From: JAAYJR01 sp964540755
GTDB taxonomy: Bacteria > Bacteroidota > Bacteroidia > Bacteroidales > Prolixibacteraceae
DNA: 64,000 nucleotides
Reading direction: 5' to 3'
NCBI GenBank assembly: GCA_964540755.1
Contig: CAZIOB010000167.1
Span: 21,829-85,828, forward strand
Shown: positions 54,145 to 62,330 of the stretch, in pieces
How the letters are laid out: each line of letters opens with the position of its first letter
Numbering within the stretch: the stretch's first letter is position 1
Program-made: the position numbers and the translations under genes
Notes under the pieces: generated by a model
Database searches by the model: none
Seen by the model: the letters and a program-made list of their open reading frames with translations, nothing else
What the model was told of the DNA's origin: nothing

Positions 54145-56796
54145 CTAAAAATTATCATAATGACTTTGTCTTTTCTGAAGCTTAAGATCCTTAAGCATAG
54201 ATGATTTTGCATTTATGGTAAAACTGTAACTCTTCATATAGCCAAAGGGTACAAAATTAAATGACATCTGCCAGCAATGGAGGTCACGGTTCACATTGAT
54301 AGTTGTGAAGGAAAACTCACGTGACATTATATCAAAATTAGTATTCATGCTTATCCGCCATTTATCGGTCAGGTTAAGATTACCCCTTACTCCAACGGTT
54401 TGTGTGAACTGGCCTTTGCCTCCCTCTGTCCGGGGCCCACTATAATTAAAGCTGTAGTCCAATCCAAAATCCCACGGAATATTAAAATCGGCATAATTTG
54501 AATAATCGCCTGGTAAAACATTTTCCTCCTCGATCAGTCTCTTATTTGCCTCAGACTCCTCCTCTCCCTTTTTAGACTGGAAATTCAGGCCAAATGATAA
54601 GTTTGCACGTGTAAGCCGGCCTAATTTGCCTAATCCCCTCTTTTCACTCCACACATATTTATGTATCCTGGTGCCCTGTTCATTAATCATATAAGGATCC
54701 AGAACTCCTCCCATATTGATGTTAATACCTGCAACAGTTGTTCTGGCCCTGATACTAACCGGCGCAAGATTGAGCGAATCTGCAATCAGGTTATAGGAAG
54801 TTCCCAAACTAAGATTATCTATAAGTTTAACCTTTTTAAACTTATCCTCACTATCTGTAGAAGTGGTATCCTTAGTATCCAATACTTTCATTTCCAAATT
54901 ATTATTAACAGAAAATGAAATTGCTCCTGAAGCTCCTCTTCCTGGAGAACCTCCGTAAATACCTCCTTCATTCACGTCAAAATATTCTATACGTCCTGTA
55001 GTATCAACCTGCACAGGCTGCCAGTATCCAAAACGTTCAGCGCCGAAATCAGGACGGTAGCTCATACTCAGCGAGGGTGAGACCTTATGACGTATGCCCT
55101 TGATCCTGGATTTCGGATTCAGGGGCAGAAACATTCCGTAAATATTTGTTGAGGCGCTCAAGCTGTAAGAATAATCATACACCCTGTTAAACCCGGTAAT
55201 AGTATCAATTTTTATATTGCCCGGCCTGCCATACTCATCATAGAACAGCTCATCTTCATGGTATGAGCGGTTGAATTTTTTGAAATACCATTTCTCATTA
55301 TAGCTGAATCCCGGACTAACATTAATGTAATTAAAAAGACTAAAATTAGGAAGTGAAATAGGTAAATTGTGCTTGATACCGTTTTTCCAGTCACTTGCAA
55401 ATGATTTTTGCAATATTTCCGATTCAGGAGCGGTTATGGAATTTCTGAGATTCCCGGTATAATTTACACCGAACTTTTCATACCATTTCAGCGTCCCGCT
55501 CCTTGTTTTGCTTCGAAAAGGATAAAATTTAGCCATGCTGAATGTCATCTCAGGCAATGAAAGTGACATAGAAGAATCAGTTGAATTCTGCGAATGCCTT
55601 AAGTTTGCGCTAAAATTAAAAGGTGTGTTTTCAAACTTTTTTGTGTATGATATGCTTGATGATTTCTGGGTACGCAGATAATTTTGTGCAGAATATGAAT
55701 TTTGCTTGTCATAGCCGCTTGTTGAAAAATTTACGCTTGCTGAAAAAGACTGGTTCGGATTTGCTTTGGCATCCTGGCTGTGGCTCCAAACAACTGCAAA
55801 CTGGGGCGACCGTGTATAAGTATCCAGTCCCCGTTCACCATATACATTAACAGCATATCGAAAATCAAACCCGCCGCTGAATTTATATCTTTTCCTATAA
55901 TTAGTATGTAGTTTACCTGCCCATGATCCTTTGGAATATATATCTCCACGCACTGTCAGATCAAAGTAATCGCTTGCAGCCCAATAATATCCTCCGTCAC
56001 GTAAAAAGAAACCACGGTTATTCTCTTCCCCGTACATGGGAACTAAAATACCTGATGAATATGTCGGGGAATTGGGAAAGTAACCAAAGGGGAGAATAGG
56101 AAAATATATGGGGAAGTCCTCAAGCACCATATAAGCCGGGCCTGTAATTATTTTATTATTTGAAATTACTTTTGCCTTGGTAAGATGGAGATAAAAATGG
56201 GGAGGATCTGCATCACAGGTAGTATATTTGCCCTGCCTCAGGATAAATGCATCTTCTGAAATCTTCTTCGTGCGTTTACTATGAACAAAACCCTCTCCCT
56301 GCTGAGTCACCACATCAGTAATAATACCTTTTTCAGTTTCAAAATTATAACGCAAAGTATTTGATTCAAATTCCTCATTCCCGTCTTTGAATACAGGTTT
56401 TTGTATTAAAGTGCCGGTAGAATCTTTTATACCTTCGGCATAAACCTCCTTTGTTTCAAGGTTAAGCTCAATAAAATAGGCTGTGAGTTCAATCTGCTGG
56501 TACGTCACCTTCGCATTGTTGTACATAAAAACTTTTTGTCCGTCGAAAGAAACGATAATAGAATCCTGGGCATTATAGTCAATCGGCGCTTCTATAACAG
56601 GAGCTGTAACAGAATCTGCCCTGACAGAATCCCTGGCAGCAACTGATCCCGTTACCAGTGTATCCCCGGTAATACTTTCATTATCAACAGTATCCGTCAA
56701 AGTTCTGTTTAATCTATGAAAATTTTCTTCATTTACCTGACAAAAAACAAGCAAAGAAATTGAAACCAGGAAATATGTAATAAATAATTTATGCAC
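54145..56796 (-). CDS. LptD-family outer-membrane LPS assembly protein, GTG start
   Basis: The protein has 883 residues from GTG 56796. A signal peptide covers about 1-20 (VHKLFITYFLVSISLLVFCQ). An OstA/LptA-like N-domain (about 75-200, SIIVSFDGQKVFMYNNAKVTY) is followed by a large beta-barrel ending in aromatic strands. It would insert lipopolysaccharide into the outer leaflet of the outer membrane. No ATG precedes the signal peptide. A TTG at 56841 extends the frame but lies inside the -7 box at 56839-56846, so a transcript from that promoter would not contain it; GTG 56796 gives a clean signal peptide. Divergent from the amidase gene. Confidence 0.87.
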   Translation of the reverse strand: MHKLFITYFLVSISLLVFCQVNEENFHRLNRTLTDTVDNESITGDTLVTGSVAARDSVRADSVTAPVIEAPIDYNAQDSIIVSFDGQKVFMYNNAKVTYQQIELTAYFIELNLETKEVYAEGIKDSTGTLIQKPVFKDGNEEFESNTLRYNFETEKGIITDVVTQQGEGFVHSKRTKKISEDAFILRQGKYTTCDADPPHFYLHLTKAKVISNNKIITGPAYMVLEDFPIYFPILPFGYFPNSPTYSSGILVPMYGEENNRGFFLRDGGYYWAASDYFDLTVRGDIYSKGSWAGKLHTNYRKRYKFSGGFDFRYAVNVYGERGLDTYTRSPQFAVVWSHSQDAKANPNQSFSASVNFSTSGYDKQNSYSAQNYLRTQKSSSISYTKKFENTPFNFSANLRHSQNSTDSSMSLSLPEMTFSMAKFYPFRSKTRSGTLKWYEKFGVNYTGNLRNSITAPESEILQKSFASDWKNGIKHNLPISLPNFSLFNYINVSPGFSYNEKWYFKKFNRSYHEDELFYDEYGRPGNIKIDTITGFNRVYDYSYSLSASTNIYGMFLPLNPKSRIKGIRHKVSPSLSMSYRPDFGAERFGYWQPVQVDTTGRIEYFDVNEGGIYGGSPGRGASGAISFSVNNNLEMKVLDTKDTTSTDSEDKFKKVKLIDNLSLGTSYNLIADSLNLAPVSIRARTTVAGININMGGVLDPYMINEQGTRIHKYVWSEKRGLGKLGRLTRANLSFGLNFQSKKGEEESEANKRLIEEENVLPGDYSNYADFNIPWDFGLDYSFNYSGPRTEGGKGQFTQTVGVRGNLNLTDKWRISMNTNFDIMSREFSFTTINVNRDLHCWQMSFNFVPFGYMKSYSFTINAKSSMLKDLKLQKRQSHYDNF

Positions 56797-56838
56797 AATG
56801 TTTTCTGAATAATCCACATTATCAGTCGGCTCGTCGTG

Positions 56839-56846
56839 CAAAAATA
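56839..56846 (-). promoter_or_regulatory. -7 promoter box of the LptD-like gene
   Basis: On the minus strand TATTTTTG matches TAnnTTTG. Transcription would start near 56832, about 36 bases before GTG 56796. It helps to exclude the TTG at 56841 as a start. Confidence 0.5.
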
Positions 56847-56899
56847 AAAATAAGGGCTAAACATAAGCCTTAATAGATGCAAAATAATATTAATATTTA

Positions 56900-56907
56900 T
56901 ATTTTTG
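56900..56907 (+). promoter_or_regulatory. -7 promoter box of the amidase gene
   Basis: TATTTTTG matches TAnnTTTG and lies 20 bases before ATG 56928. It excludes an earlier in-frame start at 56877, which would precede the transcript. Confidence 0.55.
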
Positions 56908-56927
56908 TTTTGATAATACCGGAAAGT

Positions 56928-58079
56928 ATGAAAAAACCAGTCTCTTTCTCAGGTCTTTTATTATTATTAATCGCGGGGATCAGTTTAAATGCTTCGGTAA
57001 AAGCAAATAAACCAAATCCCTACGAAGGATCACGGATAACCACCGTTGTAATTGATCCCGGACACGGGGGAAAAGATTACGGCGCAACTTTCGGGAATGC
57101 AAGGGAAAAGGACATAGTTCTTGATATTGCCAGGAAACTGGGGAATTATATTTCCCTGGAATTTCCGGAAATAAAAGTAATTTATACCCGTGACAGGGAT
57201 ATTTTCGTACCTCTGTTCCGGCGTGCTGACATTGCCAATAAAAATAAAGCTGATCTGTTCATATCGATACATGTAAACTCTGTAAAAAGGGGTATGGCCC
57301 AGGGAACCGAAACATTTACCCTTGGACAGCACCGCACACAGGAAAATCTTGAGGTTGCGAAAAAGGAAAATTCCGTGATACTCCTTGAAAATGATTATTC
57401 TGCCACTTACGAGGGATTTGATCCTAATTCACCTGAATCATATATTATGTTTGAACTTTTGCAGGACGAATATATGGAACAAAGTGTTATGCTTGCCTCA
57501 TATATCCAGAATCAGTTCAGGGAAAAAGCAAAAAGGATAGACAGGAGTGTAAAGCAGGCGGGATTTCTTGTATTGCGACGAACTACCATGCCCGGAGTGC
57601 TTGTCGAAACAGGATTCCTCAGCCATCCGTCCGAGCGCCGGTTTCTCATGACCGATACCGGAAGGGATTATCTGGCCTCTGCAATATTCAGGGCATTCAG
57701 GGATTATAAAAAAAATATAGAACAAAAAAGCAGCTTTCAAATCAGTACCGTTGCAAATGAAGATGAACAAAAAACAGTGCCGGCAACACCGGAATCTCAT
57801 GCAGAATTACTTATACCCGCCCCCGTTAAAACAGGCAGCTTATACTTTTCAGTCCAGATAGCTGCATTTAAAGAACCAAAAGAGATAAAACCGGAAAACT
57901 TCAAAAACGAAAAAGATATATTCGGTAAGAATAAAGGAGATGTATATTGTTATTTTTCAGGAAAATTTTCTACATATGAGCAGGCAATACAAGAAAAAAA
58001 CAGACTGAAATCAAAATTCAGCGAGGCTTTTATTGTAGCTTTTCAAAACAATGAATTAATTTCCTTAAAAAAGCATTGA
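56928..58079 (+). CDS. N-acetylmuramoyl-L-alanine amidase with C-terminal SPOR-like domain
   Basis: The protein has 383 residues. A signal peptide covers about 1-25 (LLLLLIAGISLNASVKA). The amidase_3 domain (about 35-265) has the zinc ligands in VVIDPGHGGKDYG, the Glu in NAREKDIVLDIA, His in LFISIHVNS and the catalytic Glu in GVLVETGFLSHPSERR. Residues about 305-383 are a SPOR-like module (LYFSVQIAAFKEPKE, YCYFSGKFSTYEQAIQE, AFIVAFQNNELISL). It cleaves peptide side chains from glycan strands at septa; SPOR domains bind such denuded glycan. The neighbouring MCE protein ends with a similar module. Confidence 0.94.
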   Translation: MKKPVSFSGLLLLLIAGISLNASVKANKPNPYEGSRITTVVIDPGHGGKDYGATFGNAREKDIVLDIARKLGNYISLEFPEIKVIYTRDRDIFVPLFRRADIANKNKADLFISIHVNSVKRGMAQGTETFTLGQHRTQENLEVAKKENSVILLENDYSATYEGFDPNSPESYIMFELLQDEYMEQSVMLASYIQNQFREKAKRIDRSVKQAGFLVLRRTTMPGVLVETGFLSHPSERRFLMTDTGRDYLASAIFRAFRDYKKNIEQKSSFQISTVANEDEQKTVPATPESHAELLIPAPVKTGSLYFSVQIAAFKEPKEIKPENFKNEKDIFGKNKGDVYCYFSGKFSTYEQAIQEKNRLKSKFSEAFIVAFQNNELISLKKH

Positions 58080-58323
58080 GAAAAATGTAATTGCTTTTCT
58101 ATTTACTTAATTTTACATTAGCAACTAACTAAGGTTATGTAACCTTGCAAAATAATGAACAATCACAGGAGGCGGGGTCAATTTATAAAACTGTTGTTAA
58201 ATTATGACTTTACGGATTTATATGGAAGATTCATCTTTGAAAAAAAATCATGATATTAATCACGATATTTAAAATCTTTTGCAGATTTTTCAAAAAGGAA
58301 AATATTAAACCTGAAAATCTAAA
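58080..58323. other. Intergenic region with a perfect palindrome
   Basis: With the dispersed element this makes up the 382 bases between the amidase and MCE genes. It contains the palindrome AAGGTTATGTAACCTT at 58131-58146, without a T run, which looks more like a protein-binding site than a terminator. No gene is seen. Confidence 0.5.
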
Positions 58324-58410
58324 ATAAAACGAGCATGATTGTAAGCAACAAAAGAGAGTATGATCAAAAAATATACGAGTTCCATATGATACCCTTGAAA
58401 CAATTAATTT
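58324..58410 (+). repeat. Dispersed ~90-bp element, copy 6
   Basis: This copy shows the three repeats best: GAGCATGAT, GAGTATGAT and GAGTTCCATATGAT, at about 25-base steps, then ACCCTTGAAACAATTAATTT. It ends about 50 bases before the ATG of the MCE gene. TACCCTTG partly matches the -7 box. Confidence 0.65.
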
Positions 58411-58461
58411 CATATGAGAAGATAATGCTATCGATACGTTATTAATAAAAATTTTAAATAC

Positions 58462-59712
58462 ATGAGAGTTTCAAAATACACAAAACTTGGAATTTTGATG
58501 GTTTTTGCCACAGCAGTGTTAATCTGGGGTTTAAATTATCTCAAAGGCCAGGATATATTTAAACAAAGCAAATTATATTACGTAATTTATGAACGGGTCG
58601 GAGGACTGAATGAATCAGACCAGGTTATTTTGAATGGCTTTAAAATAGGACAGGTAAGAGATATCGGATTCCTGTCTGATACAAATGCCCGGTTACAGGT
58701 GACTCTTTCTATCGATGAAAATATTAAAATACCGGTTAATTCAGTAGCACAGATCGTAAGCAGTGATTTAATGGGGACACGTGCGGTACAACTTATTTTA
58801 AGCCGGAATACTGAGTATTACAAGACTAATGACACAATACCCGGATCTGTTGAAACCGGATTACGGGAACAGGTCAGTCAACAGGTATTACCTATCAAAA
58901 ATAAAGCTGAAGAACTTCTTGGCACAATAGATTCTGCCATAACAATTTTAACTGTCATTTTCAACGAGGACGCCAGGGAGAACCTTTCAAAAAGTTTTAC
59001 GAATATCAATCAGACTATTATAAATATAGAGGAGACAACTGCTGATTTACGGGAGATAGTAGAATCTGAAAAAGAAAATGTTAAAAATATCATTTCCAGT
59101 CTTGATGGCATAACATCTACATTTAATGCAAACTCTGCCCAATTGGAAAACACAATACAAAACCTGTCTGATTTTACTGACACTCTGACAAAAATTTCTC
59201 TTACACCAATTGTGAGTGATATAGTAACTATTTCAGAACGCATTAATGTAATCCTCGCAAAACTGGAAAATACTGAAAGCACTGCAGGCCTTTTGCTTAA
59301 CGATGACAATCTCTATCAATCAGTAAAAACACTCTCATCCGATCTTAGCCTGCTGATCAATGATATCAGGATCAATCCAGAACGCTATGTGCATTTTTCA
59401 GCTGTTGATCTCGGCAAAAATGTTTACATTAACACATCTGATAAAACAGATAACAGTATAACCTTCAAAGTGCACCTGGTCTCGGGTGAAAACAAAGTAC
59501 CTCTTGATTCTGAATATTTTGAAGGAATAGAAAACGTTGAGGAATACCAGACCGGAAGTGTATATACATATCTGACAGGAAAAACAAATTCATATACAGA
59601 GATCCTCGATCTCTATGATGAGGTTAAAGAAAAATTTCCCGATGCAAGTATAGTTGCATTCAAAAACGGACGTATAATAAAATTGGAAAAAGCCCTTAAA
59701 CGTCTGAAATGA
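58462..59712 (+). CDS. MCE/MlaD-family lipid-transport protein with SPOR-like end
   Basis: The protein has 416 residues. One membrane anchor lies at about 9-27 (LGILMVFATAVLIWGLNYL). The MlaD/MCE domain covers about 38-115 (YVIYERVGGLNESDQVILNG, then FKIGQVRDI). A long helical region (about 130-290) rich in Asn/Thr/Ile heptads follows. The C-terminal 90 residues (YTYLTGKTNSYTEILDLYDE, then FPDASIVAFKNGRIIKL) resemble the SPOR-like end of the amidase encoded upstream. MCE proteins form periplasmic rings for phospholipid transport between membranes. No permease or ATPase gene is adjacent. Confidence 0.9.
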   Translation: MRVSKYTKLGILMVFATAVLIWGLNYLKGQDIFKQSKLYYVIYERVGGLNESDQVILNGFKIGQVRDIGFLSDTNARLQVTLSIDENIKIPVNSVAQIVSSDLMGTRAVQLILSRNTEYYKTNDTIPGSVETGLREQVSQQVLPIKNKAEELLGTIDSAITILTVIFNEDARENLSKSFTNINQTIINIEETTADLREIVESEKENVKNIISSLDGITSTFNANSAQLENTIQNLSDFTDTLTKISLTPIVSDIVTISERINVILAKLENTESTAGLLLNDDNLYQSVKTLSSDLSLLINDIRINPERYVHFSAVDLGKNVYINTSDKTDNSITFKVHLVSGENKVPLDSEYFEGIENVEEYQTGSVYTYLTGKTNSYTEILDLYDEVKEKFPDASIVAFKNGRIIKLEKALKRLK

Positions 59713-59889
59713 TAGCTATAACTTGATAATATTATTTTTTATGATAACTTTAAACCATACACTACCTACCAGTTATAATATTATTAGACAAAAGCTTACA
59801 TGTAAAAAATTAATTATCAATATGTTAAAAAATAATAGGAAATATTGATTTTTAACTCGTTCATTAATAAACCATTAAAATATAAATGA

Positions 59890-59919
59890 AAAAATCAAGT
59901 CAGATTCGACTTTTTTTTT
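59890..59919 (+). terminator. Probable terminator after the MCE gene
   Basis: AAGTC and GACTT flank a six-base loop, extended by A and T runs on both sides, and nine T follow. It lies about 180 bases after the MCE stop and 75 bases before dnaA, so it separates the two. Confidence 0.5.
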
Positions 59920-59994
59920 AACTTTTTTTTCGTAAAATTTGTTTTCGGGAATTAAAGAAAATTTTTGTAGAACATCTAAATCAACCATTATTAA

Positions 59995-61425
59995 ATGAAC
60001 AACGATCATTTTTCTGCATGGGAAAAATGTCTCGGTATTATTAGGGACAATGTACCGGTAAGCAGTTTCAAAACCTGGTTTGAACCAATAGAGCCGGTCA
60101 GGTTGGAAAATAAGATATTGACCATCCGGGTGCCGAGTGCATTTTTTTACGAATATCTTGAGGAGCAATTTATTGATATCCTCCGGAAGACCCTCAGGAT
60201 GGTTCTTGGAAACGGGGCTAAGCTGGAATACAATGTGGTAATGGGAAACTCAGCTGGAAATGAGGACCCCTACACTGTCAGCTACCCTACTAACAGCAAT
60301 GTCAGAGTTCAAAATCAACCTTTAACGATTCCACTCAAAGCGGTTGACAAAAAGACAATAAAAAATCCTTTTATAATACCGGGAATCCAGAAACTTCAGA
60401 TTGATCCGCAACTAAAATCTGACAATACATTTGAAAATTTTGTCGAGGGTGACTGTAACAGGCTTGCCAGAAGTGCCGGGTATGCAGTGGCCTGTAATCC
60501 GGGTGGTACAGCATTTAATCCTTTAATGATATATGGAAATTCAGGACTGGGGAAAACCCATCTTGGCCAGGCTATTGGCATTGAAGTAAAAGAAAATATG
60601 CCCGAAAAGGTGGTGCTCTATGTCAATGCCAATAAATTTCAGACCCAATTCACTGAAGCTACCAGAAATAATAACAGGAACGATTTTTTGAATTTCTATC
60701 AAATGATTGATGTGCTTATTCTGGATGATGTACATGAATTTGCCGGTAAAGAAAAAACCCAGGAAACCTTTTTCCATATCTTTAACCATCTTCATCAAAC
60801 AGGGAAACAGCTAATCCTGACTTCCGACAAACCCCCCATTGAATTAAAAGGTATGGAGCAAAGATTGTTGTCAAGATTTAAATGGGGACTTACTGCTGAT
60901 TTGATTGCCCCTGATTTTGAAACACGTATGGAAATTTTACGAAGAAAAGTGTATAAGGACGGGATTAATCTTTCTGATGAAGTACTTGAATATATCGCAT
61001 CCCATGTTACTAATAATATACGTGAACTTGAAGGTGCATTGGTATCTCTTCTCGCCCAGTCGATGCTCAACAAAAGGGAAATAACCCTTGACCTCACGGC
61101 AAAACTGATAAATAAGCTTGTAAAGAACTCAAGAAGGGAATTATCTATAGAGTATATTTCAAAAGTGGTTTGTGATTATTTTAATATGCCTGTGGATACC
61201 CTTCAGACGAAAACCCGGAAAAGGGAAATAGTCCAGGCAAGACAAATAACTATGTATTTTTCAAAAAATCTTACTAAATATTCACTTGCCAGCATCGGGG
61301 CTCAAATCGGGAATAAAGATCATGCAACAGTTCTTCATGCCTGTAAAACAGTGAATAATCTGAAGGATACAGACAAAAATTTCAGGCAGTATGTAGAAGA
61401 CATAGAGAAAAAACTGACAATGTAG
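59995..61425 (+). CDS. dnaA: Chromosomal replication initiator DnaA
   Basis: The protein has 476 residues. Domain I covers about 1-85 (WEKCLGIIRDNVPVSSFKTWFEP). Domain III is the AAA+ core (about 140-360) with Walker A YGNSGLGKTHL, Walker B VLILDDVHEFAGK and the sensor region RLLSRFKWGL. Domain IV (about 375-476) has the DNA-binding helix-turn-helix and the signature IGNKDHATVLHACKTV. It opens the origin. The upstream 282 bases are AT-rich but show no clear cluster of DnaA boxes. Its stop codon overlaps the GTG of the next gene (TAGTG). Confidence 0.98.
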   Translation: MNNDHFSAWEKCLGIIRDNVPVSSFKTWFEPIEPVRLENKILTIRVPSAFFYEYLEEQFIDILRKTLRMVLGNGAKLEYNVVMGNSAGNEDPYTVSYPTNSNVRVQNQPLTIPLKAVDKKTIKNPFIIPGIQKLQIDPQLKSDNTFENFVEGDCNRLARSAGYAVACNPGGTAFNPLMIYGNSGLGKTHLGQAIGIEVKENMPEKVVLYVNANKFQTQFTEATRNNNRNDFLNFYQMIDVLILDDVHEFAGKEKTQETFFHIFNHLHQTGKQLILTSDKPPIELKGMEQRLLSRFKWGLTADLIAPDFETRMEILRRKVYKDGINLSDEVLEYIASHVTNNIRELEGALVSLLAQSMLNKREITLDLTAKLINKLVKNSRRELSIEYISKVVCDYFNMPVDTLQTKTRKREIVQARQITMYFSKNLTKYSLASIGAQIGNKDHATVLHACKTVNNLKDTDKNFRQYVEDIEKKLTM

Positions 61426-62024
61426 TGCACGATACTTACAAAACTATTAAAAATCTTAGTGAAGGATTTTTTAAGGATAGGGGAAGCAAATTCCATTCTT
61501 ATGCATATCCAGTACAATCAGAAGAAGATATTAAGGAAATACTCACTTCAATTAAAAAAGAACATCACAGCGCCCGTCATCATTGCTTCTCATGGAGATT
61601 AGGAAAAGAAGAAATATATCACAGGACTAACGATGACGGAGAACCTTCTTCTACAGCCGGGAAACCAATACTCCGACAACTTGAAAAATATAAAATTACT
61701 AATGTACTGCTTGTGGTAGTAAGATATTTTGGCGGTACGCTCCTGGGGACTGCAGGACTGATCAATGCATACCGTTCGGCAGCAGCAGATGCCCTGGAAA
61801 AAGCCGAAATAATTACCGGAACTATCGACACTGCCTACACTCTATCATTTCCCTATAACAAAATGAATGATGTGATGAGAATAATCGATAAGGAAAATCT
61901 TAACATCATCAGTACACAATATATAGAAGACTGCCGGTTGAAATTTTCTGTCCGCAAATCGAAAGCTTCCCATATTGAGAAAATTTTTAATCAGTTTGAA
62001 GATATAGATATAAAAAACTGTTAA
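61425..62024 (+). CDS. IMPACT/YigZ family protein, GTG start
   Basis: The protein has 199 residues. The UPF0029 N-terminal domain is clear: GSKFHSYAYPVQSEEDIKE, then ARHHCFSWRLG, NDDGEPSSTAGKPIL and VVVRYFGGTLLGTAGLINAY. A ferredoxin-like C-domain (about 130-195) follows. Relatives act near the ribosome (human IMPACT) but the bacterial role is not settled. The GTG at 61425 overlaps the dnaA stop by one base, so it is coupled to dnaA. Confidence 0.93.
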   Translation: MHDTYKTIKNLSEGFFKDRGSKFHSYAYPVQSEEDIKEILTSIKKEHHSARHHCFSWRLGKEEIYHRTNDDGEPSSTAGKPILRQLEKYKITNVLLVVVRYFGGTLLGTAGLINAYRSAAADALEKAEIITGTIDTAYTLSFPYNKMNDVMRIIDKENLNIISTQYIEDCRLKFSVRKSKASHIEKIFNQFEDIDIKNC

Positions 62025-62052
62025 TAAGTTAGTGAAAAAATATTGAACAATC

Positions 62053-62086
62053 TTTGCATGCTTTAAATCTATTACTTTTACTTTTG
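62053..62086 (+). promoter_or_regulatory. Promoter of the pyrB leader transcript
   Basis: TTTG (62053-62056) and TACTTTTG (62079-62086) are 22 bases apart, slightly more than usual. Transcription would start near 62093, practically at the ATGATG of the leader frame, so the leader mRNA could be nearly leaderless. Confidence 0.6.
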
Positions 62087-62093
62087 ATATATT

Positions 62094-62318
62094 ATGATGC
62101 AACGTCAATTATACCATTACCATCATCTTCATGCAGGACAATCGGATGAATCTGCAATAATTCCCAATGTCAGGCGTTCCATCATTTATTTTCATAATCC
62201 AGGTAAAATAAATTTCAAAGAAAAGGTAAACCAGCCTTTTCTTTTTTTAAAAAAGCCAATATTTTACAGCCAATATAATATTGGCTTTTTTGTTGAAAAG
62301 AGTATCTTTTATTATTAA
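62094..62318 (+). CDS. pyrB leader open frame (candidate attenuator peptide)
   Basis: A 74-residue frame starts ATGATG right at the predicted transcript start and ends 12 bases before pyrB. It is rich in His and Tyr codons near the start (LYHYHHLHAG). It runs without a stop through both hairpins at 62217-62291. That is the layout of the E. coli pyrBI leader, whose translation through the attenuator prevents termination when UTP is low. The peptide has no known domain. The His-rich start would suit a histidine attenuator as well, but no his gene follows. Confidence 0.45.
   Translation: MMQRQLYHYHHLHAGQSDESAIIPNVRRSIIYFHNPGKINFKEKVNQPFLFLKKPIFYSQYNIGFFVEKSIFYY
62217..62248 (+). terminator. First leader hairpin with U tract
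   Basis: AAAGAAAAGG and CCTTTTCTTT form a 10-base stem with an eight-base loop; the right arm runs into TTTTTTT. It can act as a terminator or as a pause site with a UTP-rich tract. Confidence 0.65.
62249..62291 (+). terminator. Second leader hairpin (attenuator terminator)
   Basis: AAAAAAGCCAATATT and AATATTGGCTTTTTT form a perfect 15-base stem with a 13-base loop, and the right arm ends in six T. The left half GCCAATAT is repeated inside the loop (62269-62276), so a second, shorter hairpin can form with the same right arm. It ends 39 bases before pyrB. Confidence 0.8.
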
Positions 62319-62330
62319 TAATCAGAACTC

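Noticed and set aside
59713..59994. Replication origin upstream of dnaA
   Set aside because: The region is AT-rich and next to dnaA, but no cluster of TTATCCACA-like boxes is seen on either strand. Strand-skew analysis over a larger region would be needed.
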